DNA of 64,000 nt from assembly GCF_026212465.1 (NCBI RefSeq), contig NC_080057.1, forward strand, positions 19,438,462 through 19,502,461, in the 5' to 3' direction. A program made the position numbers and the translations under genes. Positions 47,740-62,789 of this stretch are shown here, piece by piece (position 1 is the first letter of the stretch; the number at the start of each line of letters is the position of its first letter). The notes below the pieces were generated by a model. The model was not told where the DNA came from. It did not search any database and worked only from the letters and a program-made list of their open reading frames with translations. The stretch comes from Amaranthus tricolor (taxonomy: Eukaryota > Streptophyta > Magnoliopsida > Caryophyllales > Amaranthaceae).

Positions 47740-49440
47740 TGTCTGTAAAACATTCCTTATAAAGAATGAAATTATCATTAGCTATCTAAATAAAAAAAAT
47801 TTTATCAAAAACTACCTACAAAAATTAAATTTTAATTAGAAATTAATTAAAATGATTTTTTTAAGAAACTAACTAAATTTTAGTTTCTACCAAAAAAACT
47901 CTATTTTATTTATAAATGCATCTATCAATTGATTTGCAATGCATTGTAATTTGTAAATGTAAAATTTTCGATGCTTCTTATTCACACGAAGTTGAACTTT
48001 GATCAAGATAAGATAAGCCTTTAGTACACAAGCCACAATGGTAGGATACTATTAGTTCAGTAGATTTGAAAACCTTCAAAAATCGATCATTAGATACGAT
48101 GCTACCAACATACAACCATAGTTTTTACCTAAAATGACTAAAAAAAGTTACTTTTTTCGTGTTATTGAGTTTGCGCCATATAACTCATAACTCATGTGGT
48201 GCAGATTTAAATTCAAAGAAATCATTTAATACAAACACAAAGGGACAAATACTTAGAATCTTGCACCACAGGATCTACTCTAATTGCACATTCCCTAACA
48301 ACCCCAAACCAGAAACCAAAATCTGAATATATATAGCCTCTAAACTCCATTACAATACCCCAAGGCAACACCATCATATTTCACTAATCATCAGATTTCA
48401 CTAATTCTGGATCTTATCAAATCAGAAACTCAAACAAGAAATTTATACACTATACAGCACTAATCATACATTCATAGTTAAGTCGCTCAACAGTCTATTC
48501 GCCACTTTCTACACCAATAACAGCAAAGGTGTACATTTAGGTGCAGAGCTTATTTTGGATTCGGGTGGTGTCAAGCTTGGATTCCGGTTATTCGAATTTC
48601 AAACCCAATTGAACAGTTCTGATAAGGGCGGACCAACGTATATGTCTTTCTTCAACAGGCTCAGCTTAGCATAAACTTGGGCAAGACCATAATTAAGAAC
48701 GGACACTATCTTTCTTCAATCAAAGAATTCATACACTAAACTACTAACGGCTCGTTCGTTTAGTTATTAGTACTAAATAGTAAAAAAATAGTATTAATTT
48801 GTAGTGTGAATTTTTATGAAATGTAACATATCATTCCCATCGTAATGAAACTTTAATTAATAAAAAATATATTTGTTCACAATTTTTCATTACCATCTAA
48901 TACCACGTTTTTCAAAGGTAATGTATAAGAATGAGTTTAGTGAAGAAAATCATATAGGGGATAATTTTAGCTTATTTTGACTCAATAAACGAGTTGGGTG
49001 ATTAAACCGGTCAATGTTAATGTTTGGTAAATAAGGTGATTTTGAACAAGCTAATAGCAGCAGGTTTAAAATTAATCGGCCAATGTAATCAACTATCAGC
49101 TATCACAGTGTCATTTGAGAAACACCCTGATAATTGAAATTCAACTAAGCATTTCCAACTAACCATACCTGCCGACTAACGGCCTCTAAAGGTATCAATA
49201 ATCAAATCAAACCTTAAAGAAGATCTCCCACTAATAGTTGTTTTGCAAAGAAGGTAAAAGACAAACATATAAGACATTCAACTTCTTGGGCATAAAAAAT
49301 GTCAGGAAAATAATCTCCAAGAACATCAATCACACCCAAATTATAAATACTTAAACAATAAACAACAATTAAATCAACCAAAATCAATGCAAAAACCCAA
49401 TATTATAACCCAATAATTAAACAGAAAACAAGCCAGAATC
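47740..49440. other. Intergenic region downstream of the ubiquitin-RUB gene
   Basis: No gene was recognised. The 48748-48960 stretch (GGCTCGTTCGTTTAGTTATTAGTAC, then CATTACCATCTAATACCA) is related to 3320-3530 of the palindrome arm and is probably another dispersed MITE. The 3' UTR of the ubiquitin-RUB gene probably occupies the last 100-150 bp before 49557. Confidence 0.4.
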
Positions 49441-49556
49441 AGTAAGAGCAATAGCATTAATTATACTGTATTTAACATTTCCAAATTGTCAACAATAACA
49501 AACACCATATAAATACTCTAAAAGCCAAAATCTTTACCCAAATCCCATTAACATAT

Positions 49557-50879
<1,323 letters not shown>

Positions 50880-50880
<1 letters not shown>

Positions 50881-51315
50881 TATGTTCACAAATGGTAACA
50901 ACGAACAAATAATTTGGCAAAAAAAATCACTTAGTTTGTTCTTAGTTGGTAACTGCGAGTCTGCGAATAAAGATTTGTTCAAAAAAGTCAAACATCTTTG
51001 TTCCCACTTACTAGTGGGAATAAAGGTGTTTGTCTTTTTTTGACCACATCTTTGTTCCATGTTAGTCTCTTACTAACTTCGAACTGATGTGTTTTAAAAA
51101 TTGTTTTAGACTCATTTTAATTCATTTCTCCCGAGGTTAAACAAGGTCAAATCTTTGTTCATAGTTACTAATTGCAAACATCAAACAAAGGTTTGACCCT
51201 TTTGACTAGGGCTCTCTTTTTTCGCTGTTAGTAACAGTTAACAAAAAGCTTGACTTTTTCTTAACCACAGAGCTTTATTCCCTGTTACCAACGGCGAACA
51301 GGGCCAAACCTCAGC
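50880..51315. repeat. Array of short imperfect palindromes, type A (largest array)
   Basis: About seven units lie near 50883, 50935, 50998, 51049, 51153, 51215 and 51272. Examples are TTTGTTCCCACTTACTAGTGGGAATAAAGG and TTTTTTCGCTGTTAGTAACAGTTAACAAAA. Most centres are 50-65 bp apart. Spacers carry GTCAAAC and TTTGACC. After the last unit comes the flank AGAAGCGCTTATTTTTGGAAATAAG, like the flanks of other arrays. The 117-residue frame at 50690-51043 runs through it and is unlikely to be a gene. Confidence 0.7.
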
Positions 51316-51477
51316 TTTGGGATAAGAAGCGCTTATTTTTGGAAATAAGTTTTGCTAAAGCTTATTAATTGATTTTTTTTATTAAAAAGCTTATCTATTT
51401 CAAATTTTAGACCAAAGTAAATAGATATTTTGTACCATATTGGCATATTGCTAGGTGAAATACTTCAATTATAGACC

Positions 51478-51800
51478 TCACACAAGCTTTGAGAACAATC
51501 TCTCAAAGTAAAGATTAAACCTTTCATGACAATCATTCTCAAATGCACTAAACACGATAGAAAGAACTCTATTGGCTAAAACCCTAGTTGTTTTTATGTA
51601 TTAGGCTCTCCTCATATCTTCTAATGATGCTCTAAGCTCCCTTATATAGCATACAACATATTAGAAGCAACTCAAGAATAAATAAACTTATTTCTCAAGG
51701 AAATCCCGCACATAATAGAAACCCACACTTTTGGGCCTGCTACTCCTTGCTTGGACGAGCATAATTGCGCTCGAATGAGTGGCCACATCAGTGGGCTTCT
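51478..51800 (-). mobile_element. Copia-like LTR fragment
   Basis: The order of motifs matches the LTR-like blocks at 59460-59880 and 60930-61349: GAGAACAA.CTCTCAA, ACCCTAG, TCTTCTAATGATGCTCTA, CTTATATAGC, ACATATTAGAAGC, AAATCCCGCAC. The order ends in a GC-rich GGACGAGCATAATTGCGCTCGA segment. On the minus strand GCTATATAAGGGAG would be the TATA box. Only a diverged fragment is left. Confidence 0.6.
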
Positions 51801-53857
<2,057 letters not shown>

Positions 53858-56023
53858 TTACAATTGAGGTGGTGGAAGTAGCCACTTTGCTCCATCAATA
53901 TACTCCAAACTAATAAATGTCTTAGCCTGTACATGAGTTAACTTCTTTGTATATGGAACTCTTTTGTCTGTTGCTCCACCCAAACCCTTATTGTTAAATT
54001 CTCCAAAGAACACAGTCCTGCATACAACAAATAACTTAGGAGTAATATATAATTTTCTTATTTTACATGGTGAAGTATCTTCTATAGTATTTAATTAATA
54101 TCGATCTAGATTTTATATATTGTTAGGATGATTTATCTTACATCGACAAATTAAATATGTTGTGCGCACTTTATAAGTTATTGGATCCTTTTTTCCCATT
54201 GCCATATGGTTTTGAGATGGTATATACTTCTTGGTTTATGAAGTGTGTGCATCTCGTATTTTTCCTGATAATTACTGGCATTTACAATAAGCTCAGTCTA
54301 ATTTAATAGCCTAATTTAACATATACTCTCTCCTATTCAGCTTATGTGTCCCATTTCTTTTTATGGTCAAGTCACCTTAATTGTCCCATTTCTATTTTTG
54401 GTATGGGTTTTTGACTTTTATGCCCTTAATAGCTTTATCTATTTTCAATTATACCCTTTATTACCCATACTAATTTTCCTCCCTTGCATTAAAAACCCAT
54501 AATATCACTCTCTTTCCTACCCTTAGGGTCCCACTTTTAGCTCTCCTTAAAATCCGTAAAAAGTCAAATGGGACTTCTAAGGTGAATAGAAGGGAGTATA
54601 ATATAGTGATACATTTGATCATTAAAATAATATGAATTTAAATAAATGATATATTGGTGTTGCTAAAGCAATAAGACAAGGGAAAAGGTTAGCATACTTT
54701 TGAACTTGTGGCTTGTTGTTGTCGGACCATCCATCAGATTTAATGACATCACTAATATCACAATAAGAGAAAATAACCCGAGCAGCTTCAAACCATGCTC
54801 TACCTAAATGTGCATTACCACCTGATCCAATTACTTTACAATGTACAAACGAGTATCCTCCTCTTTCAATTGCATTCTTTCTTCCATGAGCAGTAATCAC
54901 CGCGTAATTATCACCCGGTAAAACATTAATCTCACAGTTCTGCAAAATTAAATACAACATAATTTCAATGGTTTTTTCAAATAAAATAAAAACATAATAT
55001 GAATTAATAACAAATTCTTTATACCAAATACAGTGATCTTGCACTGCCAAAGATAAAATCAACGGTTCCTTCGATATAGCAATCCTTGAATAGATGGTTT
55101 CCCCTATCATCACAAACGGTATCTTGAAATCCGATAAATCTACAGTTATAAAAAGCAGCTTTATCACCGGTGATTCTCAATGCAACAGCTTGTGCACCCT
55201 TTCTTTTACCATCTGGCCTTGGAGCTGAATTCTACATATAACATCATATCCAAATTATCAAAAGTTTTGATTGTAGTGGTTATTATTTAACATTCTTTTA
55301 TGCAAAACAAATCATATATTGAAAAATTTAAAAGGATAAATATTTGAAATTTTAAAAAAATGTCAAAATAAAACTCGATATAAATAATTAGAATAAAAAA
55401 AATTTATACCGAAACAATTATATTTGCAGCAACAAAATAATCAGCTTCTACAATCAATGTTGCACTATCTGCTGTTCCATATTGAAGAGCGGTTCCAGCA
55501 AATGTTATTGTTGGCTTATTTTTTGGATCACCTAAAAATGTGATATAGGATTGATATCTTTCGATTGTAACTTTTTCTCTATATTCTCCAGGACCAATTT
55601 TGATAATTACTCGCTTTTGATTTCCGACTTTAACATGTTTAACAGCATCTGATATTGTCTTAAATTTTCCAGTTCCGTCTTGTTTCACTTCGATGATTTG
55701 TACACCTCCATTCTCTGCTTTAATTACGTTAGGTTCTAATGAAGTTTGTTTACTGCGATTTCAAAAATATAAAAACAATTATATATATAGTGTATCTTTG
55801 CGTACATAAAATAAAAATAAATAAATAAATAAACATGTAAAAAAAAATGACAAAAATAAAAAATAAAATGTTAATTATGTAAATACCCAATTGGTTTAAT
55901 TGCAGTTTGAAACCATTTATTGATTTCAGCTTTATTTGCTGGAATAGGAGTTTGCGCATTGATTGAAAAAGCTACATTAATAACGAGAAAACTAACAAAA
56001 ATAATATTAATTTGTTTAGCCAT
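53858..56023 (-). CDS. Pectin methylesterase (pectinesterase), pollen-type, without PRO region
   Basis: There are five coding exons, 55887-56023, 55410-55752, 55025-55231, 54698-54939 and 53858-54017, all with GT-AG borders and compatible phases, giving 362 residues. Residues 1-24 are a signal peptide ([16 protein letters not shown] core), so the enzyme is exported to the cell wall. The pectinesterase motifs are all present: GEYREK (101-106), QAVALR (174-179), GFQDT (194-198), DFIFG (218-222) and LGRAW (274-278). The catalytic Asp197 and Asp218, the oxyanion glutamines Gln174 and Gln196, and Arg276/Trp278 are intact. It removes methyl esters from homogalacturonan. The lack of an N-terminal inhibitor domain and the [15 protein letters not shown] and KWLLPPP motifs resemble the pollen-expressed Arabidopsis PPME1 group. 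Confidence 0.94.
54326..54596. mobile_element. Stowaway-type MITE in intron 4 of the pectin methylesterase gene
   Basis: The ends CTCTCTCCTATTCAGCTTATG.GTCCCATTT and AAATGGGAC...AAGGTGAATAGAAGGGAG are inverted and flanked by TA. It lies within the 680-bp intron 54018-54697 and makes up 40% of it. Confidence 0.82.
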
Positions 56024-56590
56024 TTTGGATATTTATTTACACCCTAGTTTTTCACCTGGTTTATTTCACCTTATTTTCTTTACCAGGCTTTATTATTATT
56101 AATACTATATTTTGTTGAATAAAATAGTTTTTAATTTATATAGGATATGAGGGGTGAGAAAATTAAAACCAAAAAAAAAATTCGTGAAATTTATTCAACT
56201 AAAATAACAATGGCTATTAGCAAAAAGACTAAAATAAGCAAAATTTATGCTAAAAATTAAAATTTCCATCCTATTCTTCGATGCATAAATATTACATTCT
56301 TAAAAGATATCTCAACTGTATTACATTAATTCTTTTAAAAACTAATTAATTAGTTGATATCAGATTCTTTTAAAAATGACTACGTATCATGCTATCATGA
56401 AAATTTTTTCCCCCAAAAAATTTATGATGACGTCATTTGCATTGTTACAATCATATTTTGTATTCTTAGTACTCGGTGATTTTAATGAGTTCACTACAAT
56501 TCATGTTGGAATGGTTCTTTAATATTAAAGATAATTAATACGCTAGCTTATATATTATTACTAACAATATATATTTTTTTTGATTTTCAC
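56024..56590. other. Promoter-side flank of the pectin methylesterase gene
   Basis: No gene is present. On the minus strand a CTATATAAATTA-like element occurs upstream of the start (RC of TTAATTTATATAGG near 56131-56144), about 110 bp from the ATG. This is a plausible TATA box. Confidence 0.45.
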
Positions 56591-57564
56591 TGGAGCTGTT
56601 CAAATGTGATCCAACCCGAAAATTTGAACCGAAATAGAAAGTTAACTGACCCAAAAATATGTGTTTTTTTTAGGTTTATCGAACCGACATTATCCGCACC
56701 CAAGTTGCGCCAGAACTGATTTACGACCGTAAATCGTAAAATCGAACCCGAACTGCGATCGATTTTTATAACCGATATATAACCGTTAATTGAGATTACC
56801 CGAACCTAATATTGACCGACCCGAATCATGCTCAAAACCGAACTTGATCAGCTAAAAACGACTTAACCCGAACGAATTTTTAATCAAAATGCTATAAACC
56901 TGAACCAATTTTTAACATAGAGGTATGATCGACTCATATTTAATCATCTTATTAGTTAATCTAATAAATAAAGTAATAGAAATTTTAATAAATTAAATTT
57001 TATACATACATGGTTTCATATATTTAGAGTTAATAATCAATGGTCAATGTTTATTTAACTATTTATAATCAATTTAGATGAAAAATAATAAAACTTTAGT
57101 TTTAATTTACAGTCAAACAAGTAAAAGTAACAAAGTAATAATCACCAATTGATTTGCATTTTAACTATTTTGCCTTAACTAAGGCGAATCTTATCATCAA
57201 TTAAAAAATGTCTAACAACTTAATCTGATATTGACTCGATCTATAGTAATTATTAATTCGTAGTCGAATTCTACTGGAAAATAATACCCGAACCCGATCC
57301 CGATCTGTACTCGGTAAAACCGAATCAATTATTAATCGATGACAGTCCGAGACCGATTGACTACTCGATGCGAACTTTAACCGACACCGAACCGATGCTA
57401 ACCCAATAGCTCAAATAACTGATCTTCAACCGAACCATGACTAACCGACCTGACCCGAGTGTGACCCGTCGTAACACGCATCCGAAAAATAACCGATCCG
57501 AAATACAACTGAACTGAATGACACCCATCCACAACCTACTCAATCACCCAAATGAACACCTCTA
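56591..57564. mobile_element. hAT-like non-autonomous element, 974 bp, perfect 8-bp target duplication
   Basis: The ends TGGAGCTGTTCAAATG and CAAATGAACACCTCTA are inverted. The flanks are the identical 8-mer ATTTTCAC (56583-56590 and 57565-57572). The inside is rich in AACCGA, ACCCGA and CCCGAACC motifs and has no transposase frame. It is related in ends and composition to 45974-46432. Confidence 0.85.
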
Positions 57565-58901
57565 ATTTTCACAAGTATTTAAGAAATAATTTATCATAAC
57601 CGTATATAACACGGGAACCAGTTAACCTAATAGGTTACTACAATTAAAAACAAATTGGACAATATTAAAATTCAAATTGCAAGTAAAAACTAAAACACAA
57701 ACCAACAGAGTTACTTAATGTTGACTTTAATTTAGAGCTGAATGTGAAAAAAAGTTAATTGTTGTATATTTCTCAAGTGGATAGCCGATTTATTTATTAG
57801 TGTTTAGTATTGTTGGGCTATGTAGGAGGTTTGGTTTTGGGAACCAAAAGGATTATTTGAGCAGTAGAGGAAAATATTGAAGATTAGGGATAGAAGAGTA
57901 AGTCGAGTCGACTTTACTTGTGCATGTCCCAAAGAAACTCAATTTTTTGTCTGTTAAATAGGTCGATTTTTGAGGCATGTGAAAAAGCCGAGTCGGCTTC
58001 AAGCTTGCCCTCCTGAAAGCCGACTTGGCTTCAGGCATGCTCTTCTGAATGCCGACTCGAGTTAAGCTTATCGGGGCAAATCTTTTTGTGCATTGCTTTG
58101 TTTAAACTCCTTTCTCTATTGTACGGGTTAATGGTATGATATACAAATACCATCTATATACATGTATTCTTAACTAATCCAAATTCTGGATGATTCTCTT
58201 GCAATTGCAATCCTAATCTTCTAGCCTAAAACACTTAATTATATTCTTTAACTCTAAAAACCTCCCTCCTAGACCTCTATGGAAGTTCTTCAAGAACTTT
58301 GTATTTCATCCATTAATAAACAAATCCCAGCCTTGGGAAGACGTAATCTACATTCAGTGAAACTCGATAACTCTTGATGTTGTTGATTATAATGATTCTT
58401 ACTTTTTCCGCATTTAAATTTGTAAGTTAAGATTTTGTGCTTTTCACTGTCAAGGAACCAACTAAACCAAAAGCTTAAGCTAATGGTTAAGACTCAAGGA
58501 TATGTTATATACTCTAATATGCCCCCTCATAAAAGAGTCCATTGGACTAGAAGTATGGATGCAGCACATGTCTCCTCATACCTGACGCTAAATATTTCAC
58601 TTTAAAGTAATCTGCTAAACACTACTTAAAACCTTACGTCAAACACACCCTAAAAATCTTAGATTAGCCTCGTAGTTTAGGATTTTTCCTATCACGCTTG
58701 TTACATAGGTTTAATTCTCACCACTTACATATAAAGGATTAATCCTTCATGCATGTAATGATTCTCTTAGTGCACCCTTGAAGACAAAAAAGAATTTAAT
58801 AATCACATACAAGCATAAATTAAGCTAGAAGAAGAATTTTCTTAATTGAGTTTTATTTGTTAGGAAAAATTAAATATTGTGAGCTAATAACCTGTACACA
58901 G
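57565..58901. repeat. Decayed repeat region with a CCGACTCGGC-type segment
   Basis: The 57900-58075 segment carries GAGTCGACTTTACTTG, GCCGAGTCGGCTTCAAGC and GCCGACTTGGCTTCAGGCATGC. These are short internal direct and inverted repeats like those in the Copia-like LTRs here. From 58440 to 58640 is a stretch with AAAGCTTAAGCTAATGGTTAAG and GTTATATACTCTAATATGCCCCCTCA that I associate with widespread plant repeats. No gene was recognised. Confidence 0.4.
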
Positions 58902-59074
58902 GACCGACCTTATAAGTGGGCAAGGGGATAATATGTGCCCCGACCCTATCCAAAAAATTAGAAAAACGATACATTAATATTTTATAGTTAGGGATCTATA
59001 ATAATATGTTTAGTATTTAAGGCCTCATAATTTATGTTTCGCCCTCAATCTCTTAAATCTCAGGACTAGCTCTA
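58902..59074. mobile_element. hAT-type MITE remnant
   Basis: The ends CAGGACCGACCTTA and (CTCAGGACTAGCTCT) are imperfectly inverted. The flanks ACCTGTAC and ACCTATAC match at 7 of 8 positions. Its right two-thirds recurs at 60426-60545 as part of the local tandem duplication. Confidence 0.55.
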
Positions 59075-59880
59075 CCTATACAAAATTTTTGGGCTTTTGC
59101 GAATGAATCGGTACATCAAGTTCCTTCCTATACTATACAAGCATATTTTTTATATCCCTTTAAACAAGATAACTTTGATATAGAGGAAAAAGAATTGAAA
59201 CTAGACATACATGCATGTAAACATGAAGCAACTTAAAAAATTCTGAGGCCCTATTTATTTTTCATTGAAAGAGAATGGCTCGGACCCAACAATGGTAGAA
59301 GTATGAGTAGAAGATGAGTAGAAAAAAAGAGTATAATCAAGAGACACAATAACAAACAATACAATGCGTTTATGAGGTATCTAATGATACCTCCCCGTCA
59401 AAAGATGATTCCTTTCATTAATATATTCAACAATACACTAATGACAAACCAAACATACTTGAGAACAAACTCTCAAGATAGTGATTCTATTCAACAATGG
59501 AGATCACCCATAAACTAACATAATGAAGAAGAAAACTCTCATAGTTTCTAACCCTAGCTTCTCTCTTGTGTAGCCTTACTCTCATTACTTCTAGTGATGC
59601 TCTACGCCCTCTAATATAGCCTCGCACATGTTAGAAGCTCTAGGACCAAATGTATTAAAGCACAAATAAATCCCGCAACTAAAATAGAAATTCGCAAAAC
59701 CCGTGTACTAAGCCCGCTCGACCGAGCAGACCTTCTCGACTAGTCGAGCGCTACTCCAGAGCCTTCTGACGAGCTGTAGTAACTTGGCTCGACCCTTCAC
59801 TCGACCTACCCAAGCTTGCTCGACCGTTCGAGTACCTCAACAGTGAGCTTCTGGCTGCTGCTTCCTTTCTCAAGTAATCA
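58961..59880 (-). repeat. Tandem duplication, unit A (Copia-like LTR plus MITE part)
   Basis: This is about 95% identical by eye to 60425-61349, offset by about 1465 bp. On the minus strand it contains the end of a coding frame, then a likely LTR start TGTTGAGG (near 59849), a GC-rich CTCGACTAGTCGAG segment, a GGCTATATTAGAGG promoter motif and R/U5-like sequence. It finishes in the MITE remnant. Confidence 0.8.
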
Positions 59881-60424
59881 TCTTCACCTCGAGTCTTTCC
59901 TTGACCCTCGTGAGATTTGGTGCTTGGCACGAAAATCTCCCCCTCAAGCCCAAATCTCTCATCATCATCAAATGACACCTTCCTTGGTGTCCCAATCACA
60001 ACCTCAACATATGATTTGGGTCTTGGTTCCCCCTTAAGACCAAACCCTTCATCAACCTTCTTTGTGCACTACCTATCATTGTGGCCACCATCATTAAATG
60101 TCACCCTCCGTGACTTAGGCCTTGCGTCCCTTTCAACATGATGCAAACCTCCACTCCTTAGCAACACATGGCCATTGTTGCCTATCACACCCTTCAAGTG
60201 TACCAAGCACCCCTTCGCCACCTTCAAGACTCTATCACTTTGAGTCTTCACGGTGTACACAATCTTCTCTAATCAACTCAACGAGATTAGATTCCTCATC
60301 CTCTTAGGAATATATCTCACACCCCTAAGCTTCCTCACAATGCCATTCTGCATTCTCAAATGCACCTCACCAATGGCCTCAACCACAACGTCCTCATCAC
60401 TAGGCAAGGTCACCCTCTTATGCC
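59751..60424 (-). pseudogene. Copia polyprotein fragment (GAG-pre-integrase region)
   Basis: On the minus strand the frame reads a stretch with LRMQNGIVRKLRGVRYIPK followed by RNLISLS, then an in-frame TGA, then EKIVYTVKTQSDRVLKVAKG. This is the hallmark of the Ty1/copia region between protease and integrase (usually ISMKNGxVRxLxDVRYVPxLxRNLISLGxL...DGVLKVxKG). Further stops follow. Two related blocks, RPKSRRVTFNDG and RPKSYVEVVIGTPRKVSFDD, come next, and the last frame (59751-59999) continues into the LTR-like unit. It is a dead fragment. Confidence 0.75.
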
Positions 60425-61349
60425 TTATAAAAACGATACATTAATATTTTTTAGTTAGGGATCTATAATAATATGTTTAGTAATTAAGGCTTCATAATTT
60501 ATGTTTCGCCCTCAATCTCTTAAATCTCAGGACTAGCTTTACCTATAAAAAAATTTTGGGCTTTTGTGAATGAATCGGTACATCAAGTTCCTTCCTATAC
60601 TAGACAAGCATATGTTTTATATCCCTTTAAACAAGATAACTTTGATATAGAGGAAAAAGAATTGAAACTAGACATACATGCATGTAAAAATGAAGCAAAT
60701 TAAAAAATTCTGAGGCCCTATTTATTTTTCATTGAAAGAGAATGGCTCGGACTCAATAATGGTAGATCTATGAGTAGAAAATGAGTAGAAAAACAGAGTA
60801 TAATCAAGAGACACAATAACAAGCAACACAATATGTTTATGAGGTATCTAATGATACCTCCCCCTCAAAAGATGATTCCTTTCATCAATATATTCAACAA
60901 TATACTAATGACAAACCAAACATACTTGAGAACAAACTCTCAAGATAGTGATTCTATTCAACAATGGAGATCACCCATAAACTAACTTAATGAAGAAGAA
61001 AACTCTTATGGTTTCTAACCCTAGCTTTCTCTCTTGTGTAGCCTTACTCTCATTACTTCTAGTGATGCTCTACGCCCTCTAATATAGCCTATCACATGTT
61101 AGAAGCCCTAGGACCAAATGGATTAAAGCACAAATAAATCCCGCAACTAAAATAGAAATTCGCAAAACCCGTGTACTAAGCCTGCTCGACCGAGCAGACC
61201 TTCTCGACTTGTCGAGCGCTACTCCAGAGCCTTCTGACGAGCTGTAGTAACTTGGCTCGACTCTTCACTCGACCTACCCAAGCTCGCTCGACCGTTTGAG
61301 TGCCTCAACAATGAGCTTCTGGCTGCTGCTTCCTTGCTCAAGTAATCAT
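60425..61349 (-). repeat. Tandem duplication, unit B (Copia-like LTR plus MITE part)
   Basis: This is the partner of 58961-59880. Its upstream (right) edge is cut by a new element beginning TGTAACACCC at 61349, so the coding part that precedes the LTR in unit A is missing here. The same MITE remnant follows both LTR-like parts. The arrangement is therefore a tandem duplication, not the two LTRs of one intact element. Confidence 0.8.
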
Positions 61350-62383
61350 GTAACACCCTAGAATTTCCGACCCCTTAATGAAACCAAAACCGTAAAGAAT
61401 GGGAGGAAATTCGGGTGTTACATCAAACAAAAAGAAATAGAATTTAGATAAACGTTAAATATTAACTTTAAAAAGGTGAGTGGAAATTTCGGCAGCATTT
61501 GCCTTAAAACTGTGCGCCTTTGTAGAAAAACAAAAGTTATTAAGAAGCTAATAAAGTAAAGGTACCAACGGCCTATCAAAACTATGTCACGGCGGAATGA
61601 TTCGTCGCCGGCTTCTCAAATCAACATGCCAAACATGGATCGTGGTTCTAGTGTCGACGTTTGCGTTTTTTTTTAAAAAAACTTAACTCCTTAAAACCAT
61701 ACAAAGTTATAAATTACGCAGCGGAAATACAAATATACGAGGGAGGACACAAGGACTTATAACAAAACATATACAACCAAAGTTTACAAAAGATAACAAG
61801 AGCTACAAAATCGAAAGATAGCGGTATGACACCGGTTTTGCTTCGCCCTCATCACTCTCCCCAAACGCAATGCAATGCAATGCAAAAGAAGCTCCAGTAC
61901 CTGCTACGCCTGTCTATGATCCTCCTGCTGCTCGACATTAGACCAAAGGCCAATGTGTCATAGCATGACAATCATAGAAAGTCATCAACAATCAAACATA
62001 AACACAAACACATACACGTCAGTAACTAGCATCAAATATAATAAGGCCAACTACTAGATAGCATTATATCATAAAACAACGTAAGATGATTTCATAAAAC
62101 GCAAGCACAGATAGTAACCGTTTATCGGCCACTTATACTTCTTAATTTCATTACGGGCTTTCCAACCCATACCATGCGTTCTTGGGTAGAATGCAGGTCT
62201 TCATGCTCCTCTTTTCAAACATAAACTCTTGCAAAACACGTATAATATCAACTCGACCAAGGCATTAACAGAATACCTAACACACGACCTTATAGAGCTT
62301 GTCTATCTTAAGGTACGTGTGATCATAGTCTGTAATACCCTTGAGGTAACTTAACTTAGGCACACTTCTCACTAGCATAAACT

Positions 62384-62550
62384 ATTCTATCAATAAGTAG
62401 ATGTTCTATCAATGAGTAAATATTCTATAAAAAAGTAAACGTTCTATCAATGTGTAAGCTTTCTATCAAAGAATGAACCTTCTATCATTAAATAACTTTC
62501 GATTGATGAATAAATTTTCTATCACTGAATAATTTTCTATCAGTGGATTT
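62384..62550. repeat. Minisatellite, unit about 20 bp (TTCTATCAATGAGTAAAC)
   Basis: About eight diverged units of TTCTATCAnTGAnTAAnn follow each other in tandem, with variants in the last bases of each unit. Confidence 0.8.
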
Positions 62551-62585
62551 TTCTCTATTTCTTGGCATAGTGACACGGCCAAAAG

Positions 62586-62789
62586 CGTTATCGGCCATCC
62601 GGCGCCCATGGCAAAGTACGAGCTCATGGCCCCTCCCGCTGACCCTCTCGGGTCCTACCTTCGGGGAAAAAATAACACACTGGGTACTAAACCAGTGAAG
62701 AGGCCACCATATTGGGGTTTGCAAGGCCCGCATGGTAACACCTCGGTCAAGGGGCGATATCGGCCATCCGGCGCCCAATGACCCAAGCA
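62586..62789. repeat. Direct repeat of TATCGGCCATCCGGCGCCCA, 172 bp apart
   Basis: The 19-20 bp GC-rich motif occurs near 62590-62608 and again near 62761-62779. Both copies are followed by sequence with GAGCTCAT or GCTCAT and CCCC, so a longer, decayed duplication of about 170 bp is likely. Confidence 0.6.

Noticed and set aside
58961..61349. Intact Copia element with two LTRs
   Set aside because: The repeats share sequence beyond any LTR (MITE on one side, coding part on the other), which fits tandem duplication. The coding part has in-frame stops.
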